64,000 nucleotides of DNA. It comes from JADJEK01 sp052034255 (GTDB lineage Bacteria; Planctomycetota; B15-G4; JADJEK01). A program made the translations under genes and the position numbers. Location: assembly GCA_052034255.1 (NCBI GenBank), contig JBPOIU010000005.1, positions 1 to 64,000 on the forward strand, written 5' to 3'. Positions 22,079 to 31,011 of the stretch are shown piece after piece; the stretch's first letter is position 1, and every line of letters starts with the position of its first letter. The notes under the pieces are model-generated. The model made no database searches and was not told the origin of the DNA. It saw only the letters and a program-made list of their open reading frames with translations.

Positions 22079-25057
22079 TCACGGCGACGCGACGCCCCAG
22101 ACCATGACACCGCGACGGAAGCCGACCGTCGGATCTGGCGCGACCGGCGACGATGTCGCCGTATCGAACCGATACGTGAACGCGGACGCGTCGATCGGGT
22201 TGTTGGGGTCCGCCGTCGTCAGCGCGGAGTTGCCGTCGATCGAACCAGTCGACGGACGGGCGATCGTGCCGAATGCGTAGACCAACGCCTGCGGCGAAGT
22301 CGGCAGGAAGTGCATCGAACCCCTCGTCAGCAATTTTCCGAACGCCGCTCCTCCCGAGGTGACGCGGATCGGATTCCCGAAGTTCTCGAGATCGATCACC
22401 ATCACGTCCTGGTTGAACGATGCGCCGACACCGTCCCGATCGAGAGCGAACGCGATCTTCGGTTCGGTCAAGCTCGGGATCAGGTTGCTCATGCGGGCGC
22501 CGGTGTTGACCGCGATCGGCGACGAACTGGTCGAGAAACTGGTCAGGTACACACCCGGGCCGGGGTTGTCCGCGTCGAACAGCAGGATCTGATCGATGTC
22601 CAACTCGGCCGCGACGAGCGGGGACGCCTTGCGGCCGATCATGGCGTAGAACGTCGAGAACGGCCCGCTACCACCGAGGTGTCGCAGTTGGTGGTCGAAG
22701 GCGAGGCCCTCGGTGAAGAGGTTGCCGCGGCCGATCATGTCCTCGGTGAACGTGATCGGAACGCCTGACTGGAAGAACGGCTCGAACTCCTTGCCCGTGA
22801 CGTTCGTGATCTCGAGCGACGGCGTCGAGTTGCCGTCCGAATCGATGTTCACCGCGAGCAGGTTGAAGCGGTCGAACGGGATGCCGTCGATCGTCGAGAG
22901 ACCGTGCCCGTCACGGAAGTAGTACGCATACTTCCCGTTCGGCGACAGGAACGAGCCCGCGGGGTCGAACGTCGGGCGATTGAAGTTGACCGAAACCGCC
23001 GGGACGTCGAAGGGACCGAACGCTTCCTCATCCGGCGTGTTCATGATGATCGTGCGCGTCAGGTTGAACGGCGTCGCGGTGTTCAACTGCATGGAGAAGA
23101 TCTCCATGCGGTCACTGGATGCGCCCGTGACTTCGAAGCCCTGCTGGAACAACAGCGTGTTGTTGTCCGCGGCGATGAAGTAATCGCGCGAGTTCTTGAA
23201 GTCGCCGATGATGTCCCAGTCGCCACCGAGGCCGACCGACACCATCAGATCGGTCACGAGCCCGAAGCTCGTGCCGTCCGTGCGGGCGAACAGCGGCGTG
23301 TTCTGCGTGCCGTTGTTGCGGACGAACGCGAACACGGAGCCATCCGGTGAGAACGCGGCGCGGCCGTTCAGACCATCGCGGCCGTCGTTGAACTCACCAA
23401 GCGTCACGAAGTTCAGACCCGTGATGTTCTGGATCGTGTGCGTCGTCGGGGTGACGTTGCGCAGGCAGTAGATCTGCTCTTGCGTCGTGCCCGTGCCGGC
23501 GACCAAACACAGCCGCTTGAAGTCCTGCGACACGATCGGCTGACGGTCGATGCGAATGATGCCGTTGTCCGGCGCGGCGGCCGACGGTAGCAGTCGGGTG
23601 AGGTTCGGCGCGCCCTGCAGATTGAACCGGTAGAGCCGGTTCGGCTGGAGGTTCGTACCAGAGGCCGTGTTCCCCATGATGACGCCGACCCAACCGCCCT
23701 GACCGTCGGAGACGAACGACAGCGACTCCTCGAACAGCGTCGTGAAGTCGCCGGGGACCGTCGCGTTGACGACTTCGGTGATGGTCGTCGTCGCGGTCGA
23801 TTCGAGGTTCAGGATGAACAGGCGATCGACGCCGGCGGTGCTCTGAACGATCACGGCCCGGTTGCCGTCCGGCGTCACGCCGACTTCCCATTCGAACGCC
23901 GACAGCGTCGCTGTGCCGGTGAACGTGCCGAACGATGCCGGGATCAGGTTGCGAAACGTCCCGGTGTTCTTGAACAGCACGCCGAAGCCGTAACTCGGAG
24001 CGCCGGCATTCGCGCCGTTGCGCCAGCAAAACAGCGCGCGATTGCCCGGCAATTCGATGCGCGGGAACTCCGGGTTGTCGTTGTTCAGCGCTGGCGTGGT
24101 GCCGCTGAGCACCTCGACCCCGGACGCGCGCAAGGTCTGCGCACGCGTCTTCAAAGGATTCTGGTTCGCCGCCAAGTTCGGATCTTCCGTGCTCCAGCTC
24201 GTCTGCGACTCCAGGACGGTCGAGTAGTGGCTGGCCGGGTAGACCGGGTGGACGCCGGCGAGTTCGATCAACCACGCATCGATGTTCGCGGTCGACGACG
24301 CACCGAACGTGTCGGTTTCGACGGGCGTGATGATCGTGCCATCGATGAGGTTCGGATCGACGATGCGGGCCAGCGTTTGGCGTTGCGCGAGCACGAGCGA
24401 GTTGACGTTCGAATCGGTGCCCTCGGAGTACGAGATCGTGCCGGGGAACTCGAGCGGGTCGAACACGACCTTCATGCCGTTGCCGACGCGCAGCGCGAGC
24501 GTCTGCGTGTCGAGCTCGACGATCTGCATGTACAACGCGATGGTGTTCGGGGAGATCGACTCGAGCGGCAACACGATCGGATTCGAGCCCGCACCCGTGT
24601 TCAGCAAGAACGCCGTGGTCGGCGTGATGCCCGTCAGCGAAAACGTGCCGTTCGCGTTGAAGCGGAAGATCGGGGACGGCGTGTCGGCGACGAAATTGGC
24701 CGTGGACTGCCCGAGCTTGGTCGCGATGTTGGTGGCACCGATGCCGTCGAAGACGGGGTGGATCGGCGAATTGACGCCGCCACCTGGCTGCCACGGCGAC
24801 AGGTAGAAGCCCGTGTTGACGTCGGACTCACCCACCGGGCTGCCGTCGAGCGCTTCGCCGGACAGCAACAGGGCGAACGGAGCGTTCGGCGTACCGCTCA
24901 TCGAAATCGTGAACGGCGTGACGCGCTTCATGTGCGCGACCGCATTGTTGTCGGCGCTCGTCGTGCCGTTGATCGTCAGTGTCGGATTCTGACGAGCCGA
25001 CGCGATCGAACCAAACAGCCCGAAGGCGACCAGCATCCAGGTAGACGTACGCAACAC
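22079..25057 (-). CDS. large secreted beta-propeller-like protein
   Basis: A 992-aa exported protein of unknown function. The GTG start is chosen because a GGAGG lies 8 nt upstream; it yields a signal peptide (residues 1 to about 22, STWMLVAFGLFGSIASARQ). The mature chain is rich in Thr, Asn, Gly and Phe, with repeated blade-like sequences such as FSPDGSVFAFVRN, LSPNGKYAYYFRDG, VTPDGNRAVIVQS and FALDRDGVG, as in TolB/WD40-like propellers that sit outside the cell. No catalytic motif is apparent. It converges with the ThiF-like gene (36 nt apart) and has its own promoter (25198-25226) with a leader of about 134 nt. Confidence 0.7.
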   Translation of the reverse strand: MLRTSTWMLVAFGLFGSIASARQNPTLTINGTTSADNNAVAHMKRVTPFTISMSGTPNAPFALLLSGEALDGSPVGESDVNTGFYLSPWQPGGGVNSPIHPVFDGIGATNIATKLGQSTANFVADTPSPIFRFNANGTFSLTGITPTTAFLLNTGAGSNPIVLPLESISPNTIALYMQIVELDTQTLALRVGNGMKVVFDPLEFPGTISYSEGTDSNVNSLVLAQRQTLARIVDPNLIDGTIITPVETDTFGASSTANIDAWLIELAGVHPVYPASHYSTVLESQTSWSTEDPNLAANQNPLKTRAQTLRASGVEVLSGTTPALNNDNPEFPRIELPGNRALFCWRNGANAGAPSYGFGVLFKNTGTFRNLIPASFGTFTGTATLSAFEWEVGVTPDGNRAVIVQSTAGVDRLFILNLESTATTTITEVVNATVPGDFTTLFEESLSFVSDGQGGWVGVIMGNTASGTNLQPNRLYRFNLQGAPNLTRLLPSAAAPDNGIIRIDRQPIVSQDFKRLCLVAGTGTTQEQIYCLRNVTPTTHTIQNITGLNFVTLGEFNDGRDGLNGRAAFSPDGSVFAFVRNNGTQNTPLFARTDGTSFGLVTDLMVSVGLGGDWDIIGDFKNSRDYFIAADNNTLLFQQGFEVTGASSDRMEIFSMQLNTATPFNLTRTIIMNTPDEEAFGPFDVPAVSVNFNRPTFDPAGSFLSPNGKYAYYFRDGHGLSTIDGIPFDRFNLLAVNIDSDGNSTPSLEITNVTGKEFEPFFQSGVPITFTEDMIGRGNLFTEGLAFDHQLRHLGGSGPFSTFYAMIGRKASPLVAAELDIDQILLFDADNPGPGVYLTSFSTSSSPIAVNTGARMSNLIPSLTEPKIAFALDRDGVGASFNQDVMVIDLENFGNPIRVTSGGAAFGKLLTRGSMHFLPTSPQALVYAFGTIARPSTGSIDGNSALTTADPNNPIDASAFTYRFDTATSSPVAPDPTVGFRRGVMVWGVASP

Positions 25058-25382
25058 CGGTGCAACCTCCGGTTGAGGAAGGAGAAACGACGACGAGACA
25101 GGCACGTTCGACGCGGCCGAGGGCATCACCGGGCGGGATCCCGCGGACTCTGGGTTCAGGCTTTGGCGTCGGCGCGTCCCGTCACCGGGCGGAGGCGAGT
25201 GTACGCCTGGTCCAAAACTCGGTCAAGGAACGCGACTACGGCGGTTTGGGCCGCGGACGACACCCCAGGACCGACGGGCGTATAGCCCTGGCCGTTCGAA
25301 GGGTCACCGGTTCGGGTCGGGTGAAACGGAACGCCGTGGCGCGAAATCGAGGTCGGACGCCGACCGCACGCGGCCCAATCGT
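25058..25382. other. 325-bp non-coding leader and promoter region
   Basis: It separates two minus-strand genes for secreted proteins. It contains the GGAGG ribosome-binding site of the propeller gene, its roughly 134-nt leader and its promoter. I see no gene and no strong hairpin after the stop of the upstream gene at 25383. Confidence 0.5.
25198..25226 (-). promoter_or_regulatory. sigma-70-type promoter of the propeller-protein gene
   Basis: On the minus strand TTGACC, a 17-nt spacer, TACACT. Only one mismatch in the -35 hexamer and optimal spacing make it one of the better promoters in the window. Confidence 0.65.
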
Positions 25383-26429
25383 TCAGGGCCGACGGAACAG
25401 CTCGTCGTTCAATTCCCGATCGACCACGAGGGTCTTCAGCTCGATGGTCTCGACGCGCTCCGCCGAGTCGGACAACGTCGCGTGGATGCGTCCCGGGAGC
25501 TTGACCGTCGTCGGCTTCCCCTCGGCATCGTTCGCCGTCACGTAGGACTCGACGTCGAAGGAGACCTCGTTCTCGCCGTAGCGGTCGTACAGGCGGCTCA
25601 GCGGGTAGTAGCGCCAGCGCGCCAGATGGCCGTCCGCCTCGTCGAAGTACAGCACGACTCTCGAACCGAACTGCGCCGTCATCGATTCCGGGACTTCGGC
25701 GGTCACTTGCAGGTAGGTGCGTACGACGGGCTGATAATCGGTGAAGCCCTCGTCCTTCTTGTCGTCGCGCTGCACCGGCAGAAAGGTCTTCGGCTCGAAC
25801 GTGTCGATCTTGACGCGACCGTCGAGGGTCATCGGGGCCTGCGCCTTCACCAGCAGGTTCATCAGCAACGGCACGCCCATCTCGGTGGCGACACGCGACA
25901 GCGTCGCGGCTTCGTTCGACGGATACGAGTGGACTTCGAGGCCGGTCTGCATGAATGCGTCGGTGCCATTCTGGACGAACTCGATCTCCGCGCGCGGCTT
26001 GCGCTTGACCGTGTCGAACCCGATCTCCGTCACACGCGCGATCGGCGGCCACTGCATCTTGGCCTGCGTGCGGTAGCGCTCCGTGAACACCACGCGACGG
26101 TTGCCCCAGTGAAGGCTGCGACGTTCGAAGTCGAACGTACGCACCGCGTCGAGTCGTTGACCGCCCATGAAGGCGAGCGCGGCCTGGACCAATCCGTCCG
26201 CTGTTTTTCCCGCGTCGGCAGCGAGCGGCTCGACGGTCTCGACGAGCGGCAGCTTCTTCTTCTTGAGCGTCTCACCGTCCGCTGCGGGCGCCGTCTCGCC
26301 GGCGCCTTGAGTCGCCGCCCCTGGCGCCGCGGGGGTCGTGGGAACGACCGGCTCGGGCGGGACTTGGGCGCCGAGCGCCGTTCCGGGGACGACCGACAGG
26401 ACCAACGCGAGGAGAGGCGACAGCGACAT
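25383..26429 (-). CDS. secreted protein of unknown function
   Basis: A 348-aa exported protein. Signal peptide residues 1 to about 21 (LALVLSVVPGTALGAQ), then a Pro/Ala/Thr-rich linker to about residue 55, then a mostly beta domain with FDFERRSLHWGNRRVVFTER, ARAEIEF-like strands and a tail ending RELNDELFRRP. The order of beta strands and the phrase TVKLPGRIHATLSD suggest an outer-membrane lipoprotein-sorting or LolA-like sandwich, but I could not place it in a named family. GGAG lies 7 nt ahead of the ATG. The duplicated promoter module (26592-26768) precedes it. Confidence 0.65.
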   Translation of the reverse strand: MSLSPLLALVLSVVPGTALGAQVPPEPVVPTTPAAPGAATQGAGETAPAADGETLKKKKLPLVETVEPLAADAGKTADGLVQAALAFMGGQRLDAVRTFDFERRSLHWGNRRVVFTERYRTQAKMQWPPIARVTEIGFDTVKRKPRAEIEFVQNGTDAFMQTGLEVHSYPSNEAATLSRVATEMGVPLLMNLLVKAQAPMTLDGRVKIDTFEPKTFLPVQRDDKKDEGFTDYQPVVRTYLQVTAEVPESMTAQFGSRVVLYFDEADGHLARWRYYPLSRLYDRYGENEVSFDVESYVTANDAEGKPTTVKLPGRIHATLSDSAERVETIELKTLVVDRELNDELFRRP

Positions 26430-26591
26430 GAGCGAGCTCCGGGGACGCTGAGTGGCGACGCGGACGATTCGGGCGTCCGGATCGAGGATCGGTCAGGATA
26501 ACAGCCGAACGTGAGGCGCAAGTCGTCGGGAGCGACCTCCTGCGGATCGGATCGAACGATGCTGCGGGCAGCACCGGGTGAAGCCGAGAAC

Positions 26592-26768
26592 GTGAATCAA
26601 TCGGATTGACTCACGGCCGACTCACAGAGTGTCCGAGGCGGCGCCCCGGTCGCGAACCGACCGAGTTCTTGACCGCCGTATGCACACGCCGTTCGCGTCA
26701 TTCAACGCCGTTCACCCGTGCCTGTTGAACGGGGCGGCGACTGCCGTCGCCTCGGACACCTGGTGCAG
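26592..26768 (-). repeat. duplicated intergenic promoter module, copy 2
   Basis: Same arrangement as 5641-5790: a hairpin near the downstream gene (26592-26614), the identical 15-mer (26690-26704) and the identical 16-mer (26736-26751). On minus TTGAAT, 17 nt, CATACG (26677-26705) is a possible promoter for the 348-aa secreted protein, leaving a leader of about 240 nt. It also has a longer-range inverted pair, GTGTCCGAGGCG near 26631 and its complement near 26750. The 394-bp gap (26430-26823) is thus largely this module plus the truD hairpin. Confidence 0.6.
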
Positions 26769-26825
26769 GATCGACTCCGTCCGAGACTCGTCGCTGTACG
26801 CGACGACTCTCGGACGGAATCGATC
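26769..26825 (-). terminator. stop-codon hairpin of truD
   Basis: A long inverted repeat (GATCGACTCCGTCCGAGAC on the left; complement with few mismatches on the right) whose right arm ends inside the truD stop codon (26824-26826). It shares the core CGTCCGAG..TCGTCGC with the hairpins at 5795-5851 and 44664-44722. It closes the rny-to-truD operon. Confidence 0.75.
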
Positions 26826-28044
26826 AGTGGTCGGCGGAGACGCTGGAATCGTTCGCTTCCGTCTTCATGATCTCGCGCATCACGGTCGTCGCGTACGCCC
26901 CCGCGGGCAACGAGAACGAGACGACGAGGTCGTTTTCCTCGTGGACGCACGCGACGTCCTGCACGGGGATCCGCAACGGTCGGCGTGCTCCGGGGAGCGG
27001 CAAGCGCGCGAGCGCCGCGTCGTCGACATGCGCGTCGGCGAGCACCGCGCGTTCGAGCGCGAGCACCGCGTCGCGCGGCCACGTCATCCGCGAACCGACC
27101 AACGGCCCGGAGGGGCTGATCTCGAACGCGTCCGCGCGGGCCGTTTCCGTCCGCGGATCGTCGACGGCGAACACGGCGCCATTGCGATGCAGCCACGCGA
27201 GATCGCCGGGCAGCAGTCGATCGAAGTCGGCGAATCGCCGCCGCAGCACTTCGTTGAACAACGCGCTCTGGAAAGCGGAGGCGTACAGCGCCTTCAACGC
27301 TTTGTCGAAGCGACGCACGACCAGCTCGCAGTCGCCGGCGGCGCGCGTGAGGTCCTCGAGCGCGAACCGTTCCGCACGACCGAGGGCACCGACCAATCCA
27401 CGCACCGCATCGACGTCCTTCGCGTCGAGCGCGTGACGCAACGCCGCTTCGCGCTCGAGGTCCCCGCCGCCGAACAGGATCGCGACGAACGCTTCGGCCC
27501 GCGGATCGAGTAGTGCTCCGCCGAGTCGATGCGTCTGCCCATCCCGGCCGAAGCGTTGCTCGCCGAACGCATTCGGCACACCGCGCCGCGCCAGCGTCGC
27601 GAGCACGGAGGACGCGGCGACTTCCGCGCCCGCGCGCACGTCGCGCACGCGAATGCGGAAGCGATTGCCGGCGAGGTGGCCGCGCTGCAGTTTGTTGCGA
27701 TGACGCGCGACCGCGACGACCCGCATGCCGTCCGCGAGGAACCCGTCGAGCGCCCGTTCGTCGACACCGCACAGCGAGAACGTCTGGGTCGTGACGGCGC
27801 GCGCGTCCTTCAAACCCGCGAACCCGACCGCAACGCGCTTCAGACGCAGCGCTCGCGCGAGTCGATCCGCGGCATCCATCGTCGACAGCCCGCGCTTTTC
27901 GATCGTGACGTAGAGGTGCTCACCGCTGCCGCTGGGCGCGTACAGCGGGATTTCGTCGACCTGGAAATCCTCGATCCGCAGGCGCAGCCTGCCGCCAGTG
28001 CCGGGCACGTCCGCGGTGACGAAGGGGACGTCGGACGGCTTCAT
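26824..28044 (-). CDS. truD: tRNA pseudouridine(13) synthase
   Basis: A 406-aa enzyme that makes pseudouridine 13 in tRNA-Glu-type tRNAs. The catalytic Asp lies in VGFAGLKDARAVTTQ, and the family motifs RHRNKLQRGHLAGNRF and PNAFGEQRFGR are present. The ATG overlaps the nadK stop codon (ATGA). It is the last gene of a six-gene operon and is followed directly by the stop-codon hairpin. Confidence 0.93.
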   Translation of the reverse strand: MKPSDVPFVTADVPGTGGRLRLRIEDFQVDEIPLYAPSGSGEHLYVTIEKRGLSTMDAADRLARALRLKRVAVGFAGLKDARAVTTQTFSLCGVDERALDGFLADGMRVVAVARHRNKLQRGHLAGNRFRIRVRDVRAGAEVAASSVLATLARRGVPNAFGEQRFGRDGQTHRLGGALLDPRAEAFVAILFGGGDLEREAALRHALDAKDVDAVRGLVGALGRAERFALEDLTRAAGDCELVVRRFDKALKALYASAFQSALFNEVLRRRFADFDRLLPGDLAWLHRNGAVFAVDDPRTETARADAFEISPSGPLVGSRMTWPRDAVLALERAVLADAHVDDAALARLPLPGARRPLRIPVQDVACVHEENDLVVSFSLPAGAYATTVMREIMKTEANDSSVSADH

Positions 28045-28943
28045 CGCGCAGGCGGCGCGGGCGGCGCCGGCGAAGCATCGGCCCCGCGCAGCACCGAGCC
28101 GCTCCATTGGAACTTCGCTCGCAACGTCGCGAAGAACGAGCGATCGACGATGCTGAGCATGCGGAACGGATCGGCCGCGGCGCGCAGCACGACGTGATCT
28201 CCCGATCGGATCGGGATCGTCCGTTGGCCGTCGAACGACACGGCGGCCAGTCGATTGCGGTCGCTCGCGACGCGTACACCCACGCGACGCGTCGGGGCCA
28301 GGACGAGCGGCCGCGACGCGAGCGTGTGCGACGCGAGTGGCGTGACGAGGATCGCGCGCGAATCGGCCTCGACGATCGGGCCGCCCGCCGCCAGCGAATG
28401 CGCGGTCGATCCGGTCGGCGTCGACACGATGAGCCCATCGCCGCGGTACGTCGCGACCGACTCGCCGTCGATGTCGAGCTCGACCGCGACCATGCGCGAT
28501 ACGGTCCGCGCCTGGATCACCGCTTCGTTGAGCGCCGATTCGCGCGCCAGCACGCGCGTACCGCGCACGATGTCGACCTCGAGCATCATGCGCTCGACGA
28601 CCCGACCTTCACCGCCGAACAGGCGCTCGAGCGGCTCGCGACAGGTTCCTGGTTCGAGTTCGGCGAGGAAACCGAAGTGACCGAGGCGGACACCGACGCA
28701 CGGCACGTGCTTGCCGTTCATCCGATGCGCGGCGGCCAAGATCGCCCCATCACCGCCGAACAGGATCACCATGTCGATCCCGCGGGTGGGAATGCGCTCG
28801 GACTGCCCGAGGATCGTCCCGGCCAAGCGCGCGCGCTGCGCGAGCCACGGCGTCAAGTCGCCGATGGCCCGCCGTACGCGAGCGTTCTTGCCGTCACCGA
28901 CCAGTAGGACGCGAGGCTTGGGAGTCTTCACGCGACGCGTCAC
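28041..28943 (-). CDS. nadK: NAD kinase
   Basis: A 300-aa ATP-NAD kinase that makes NADP. FGGDGAIL is the catalytic GGDG motif, LNEAVIQA gives the NE motif, and GDGLIVSTPTGSTAHSLAAG is the conserved glycine-rich strand with the TPTGSTAH signature. The start is a GTG (TRRVKTPKPR follows) 13 nt after the dxs stop codon. Its C-terminal tail is Pro/Ala-rich. Overlap with truD implies coupled translation. Confidence 0.95.
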   Translation of the reverse strand: MTRRVKTPKPRVLLVGDGKNARVRRAIGDLTPWLAQRARLAGTILGQSERIPTRGIDMVILFGGDGAILAAAHRMNGKHVPCVGVRLGHFGFLAELEPGTCREPLERLFGGEGRVVERMMLEVDIVRGTRVLARESALNEAVIQARTVSRMVAVELDIDGESVATYRGDGLIVSTPTGSTAHSLAAGGPIVEADSRAILVTPLASHTLASRPLVLAPTRRVGVRVASDRNRLAAVSFDGQRTIPIRSGDHVVLRAAADPFRMLSIVDRSFFATLRAKFQWSGSVLRGADASPAPPAPPAR

Positions 28944-28955
28944 GTTCCGCGCGCG

Positions 28956-30962
28956 TCAGGCGCGCAACCGGCGCAGCACCGTGGCGACGACGTCGTCCGT
29001 CGTCAAACCGGCGTCCGCGAGGCATTGGTTGCGGCTCTGGTGTTCCACGAGACGATCGGGGATGCCCATCGGCGCCACACGACCGATGCAGGAGCTGCCG
29101 CGCGGATCGAGCGCGAACGCCTCGAGCACCGCGGAACCGAAACCGCCCATCACCTGATGCTCTTCGAGCGTGACCAGCAACTTGGTCTTCGACGCGAACG
29201 CGAGCAGCAGATCGACGTCGAGCGGCTTCACGAAGCGGGCATTGATGACGGCCGCGTCGATGCCGTGGGTCGCGAGCTTCTTGGCGGCGTCGAGCAGGTC
29301 GTAGACCATCGGTCCGTAACCGACCAGCGTGACGTCGCGGCCGTCGCGCATCACCTCGGCCTTGCCGACGGTGAGCGGCGTCGCCGCGAACTCGTGCTCC
29401 ACCGTGTTGCCGCGCGGATAACGCAACGCGAACGGGTGCGGTTGATTGACGCCGAGTTCCAGCATCGCGGCGAGCTCGGTCGCGTCGCGCGGTGAACCGA
29501 TGACCATCGACGGGAACGTACGCAGGTACGCGATGTCGTAGATGCCGTGATGGGATGGTCCGTCTTCGCCGACGAGTCCGCCGCGATCCATCGCGAACAC
29601 GACCGGCAGGTCTTGCAGCACGGCTTCGTGGAAGACCTGGTCGTAGCCACGCTGCAGGAACGTCGAGTAGATCGCGGTGACGGGCTTCATGCCCGCCTTC
29701 GCGAGACCGCCGGCGAACGCGACGGCGTGCTGCTCGGTGATTCCGGTGTCGTGGAAGCGCGCGGGGAACTTCTTCGCGAAGTCGACCAGCCCCGTGCCTT
29801 CGGGCATCGCCGCGGTGATCGCGACGATCTTCGGATCCTTCTCCGCCAGCTGGATCATCGCGTCGCCGAACGCCTTGGTGAACGACACGCGCGCCTTGCT
29901 CTGCGCGATCTCGACCTTCGTCGGCACGCCGTCCGCCGTCGCGAAACCCGGCAATTGCGTACCCGGGCTCACCGCGTGCAGCCAGCGGGTGTCCTTGCCG
30001 GTCGGTTCGAGGCCCTTGCCCTTCTTCGTGATCAGGTGCAGCAGCTTGACGCCGCCGACGTCCTTCAGGGCTTCGAGCTGCTCGATCATCAGCTCCGTGT
30101 CGTGCCCGTCGATCGGGCCGTAGTAGCGGAAGCCGAGTTCCTCGAACAGGTGGCCCGGCGCGATCGCGGCCTTCACCGCGTCGACCATGTCGACGAGGTT
30201 CTTGTCGATCTTCTCGCCGAACGGGACCGAACGCAGCAGCGCGTGGAAGCGCTCCTTCGCGGTGCGGTAGATCGGAGCCGCGCGCAGGCGGTTCAGGTAC
30301 GACGCCAACGCGCCGACCGTCGTGCTGATCGACATCTCGTTGTCGTTCAGCACCACCAGGATGTTGGTGTTGATGTGACCGGCGTAGTTCAACGCTTCGA
30401 GCGCCACGCCGCAGCCGAGTCCGGCGTCGCCGACCTGGCAGACCACGTGCCGCTTGTGTTCGTTCAGCGCGTTCGCGACCGCGATGCCGAGACCCATCGA
30501 GATCGCCGTGCCGGCATGTCCGGAGCGCATCACGTCGGACTTCGATTCGGCCGGATGCGGATAGCCGGACAAGCCGTTCTTCGTGCGCAACGACGCGAAC
30601 TGCGCGAAGCGTCCGGTCAACAGCTTGTGCGGATAGCACTGGTGACCGACGTCCATCACCAACGTGTCCGACTCGAAGTCGAACACGTAGTGCATCGCGA
30701 TCATCTGCTCGACGACGCCGAAGTTCGAGCCGAGGTGACCACCGGTCGAGCACACGACTTCGATGATCTTGGCGCGCATCTCCTCGGCGAGCTGCGGGAA
30801 CAGCTTGCGGTCGAGTTTGCGCAGGTCGGCATGCCCGCGCAGCGACGGCAGGATCGCGGCCGGGCAATCCGTCGCGGCCGCGTCACCGCGCACCTCGCGT
30901 CGGTCGCCTTCGCGGCGCTCGGGGAACGGTGCATCGGCGGACAAGCTGATCGTGTTGGCCAT
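28956..30962 (-). CDS. dxs: 1-deoxy-D-xylulose-5-phosphate synthase
   Basis: A 668-aa thiamine-diphosphate enzyme, first step of the MEP isoprenoid pathway (pyruvate plus glyceraldehyde 3-phosphate to DXP). GGHLGSNFGVVEQMIAMHYVF, DVGHQCYPHKLLTGR and GHAGTAISMGLGIA are DXS signatures (quoted in shortened form: GGHLGSNFGVVE, DVGHQCYPHK, GHAGTAISMG). The TPP motif reads GDAGLGCGVALEALN with NDNEMSIS. The pyrimidine-binding half has DRGGLVGEDGPSHHG. The N-terminus is about 25 residues longer than usual. It sits between ispA and nadK in one operon. Confidence 0.95.
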   Translation of the reverse strand: MANTISLSADAPFPERREGDRREVRGDAAATDCPAAILPSLRGHADLRKLDRKLFPQLAEEMRAKIIEVVCSTGGHLGSNFGVVEQMIAMHYVFDFESDTLVMDVGHQCYPHKLLTGRFAQFASLRTKNGLSGYPHPAESKSDVMRSGHAGTAISMGLGIAVANALNEHKRHVVCQVGDAGLGCGVALEALNYAGHINTNILVVLNDNEMSISTTVGALASYLNRLRAAPIYRTAKERFHALLRSVPFGEKIDKNLVDMVDAVKAAIAPGHLFEELGFRYYGPIDGHDTELMIEQLEALKDVGGVKLLHLITKKGKGLEPTGKDTRWLHAVSPGTQLPGFATADGVPTKVEIAQSKARVSFTKAFGDAMIQLAEKDPKIVAITAAMPEGTGLVDFAKKFPARFHDTGITEQHAVAFAGGLAKAGMKPVTAIYSTFLQRGYDQVFHEAVLQDLPVVFAMDRGGLVGEDGPSHHGIYDIAYLRTFPSMVIGSPRDATELAAMLELGVNQPHPFALRYPRGNTVEHEFAATPLTVGKAEVMRDGRDVTLVGYGPMVYDLLDAAKKLATHGIDAAVINARFVKPLDVDLLLAFASKTKLLVTLEEHQVMGGFGSAVLEAFALDPRGSSCIGRVAPMGIPDRLVEHQSRNQCLADAGLTTDDVVATVLRRLRA

Positions 30963-31011
30963 CGCGGGACGGGAGCTCCTACGGGAGGGATTCGCGCCGC
31001 CTCGTCCAGGC

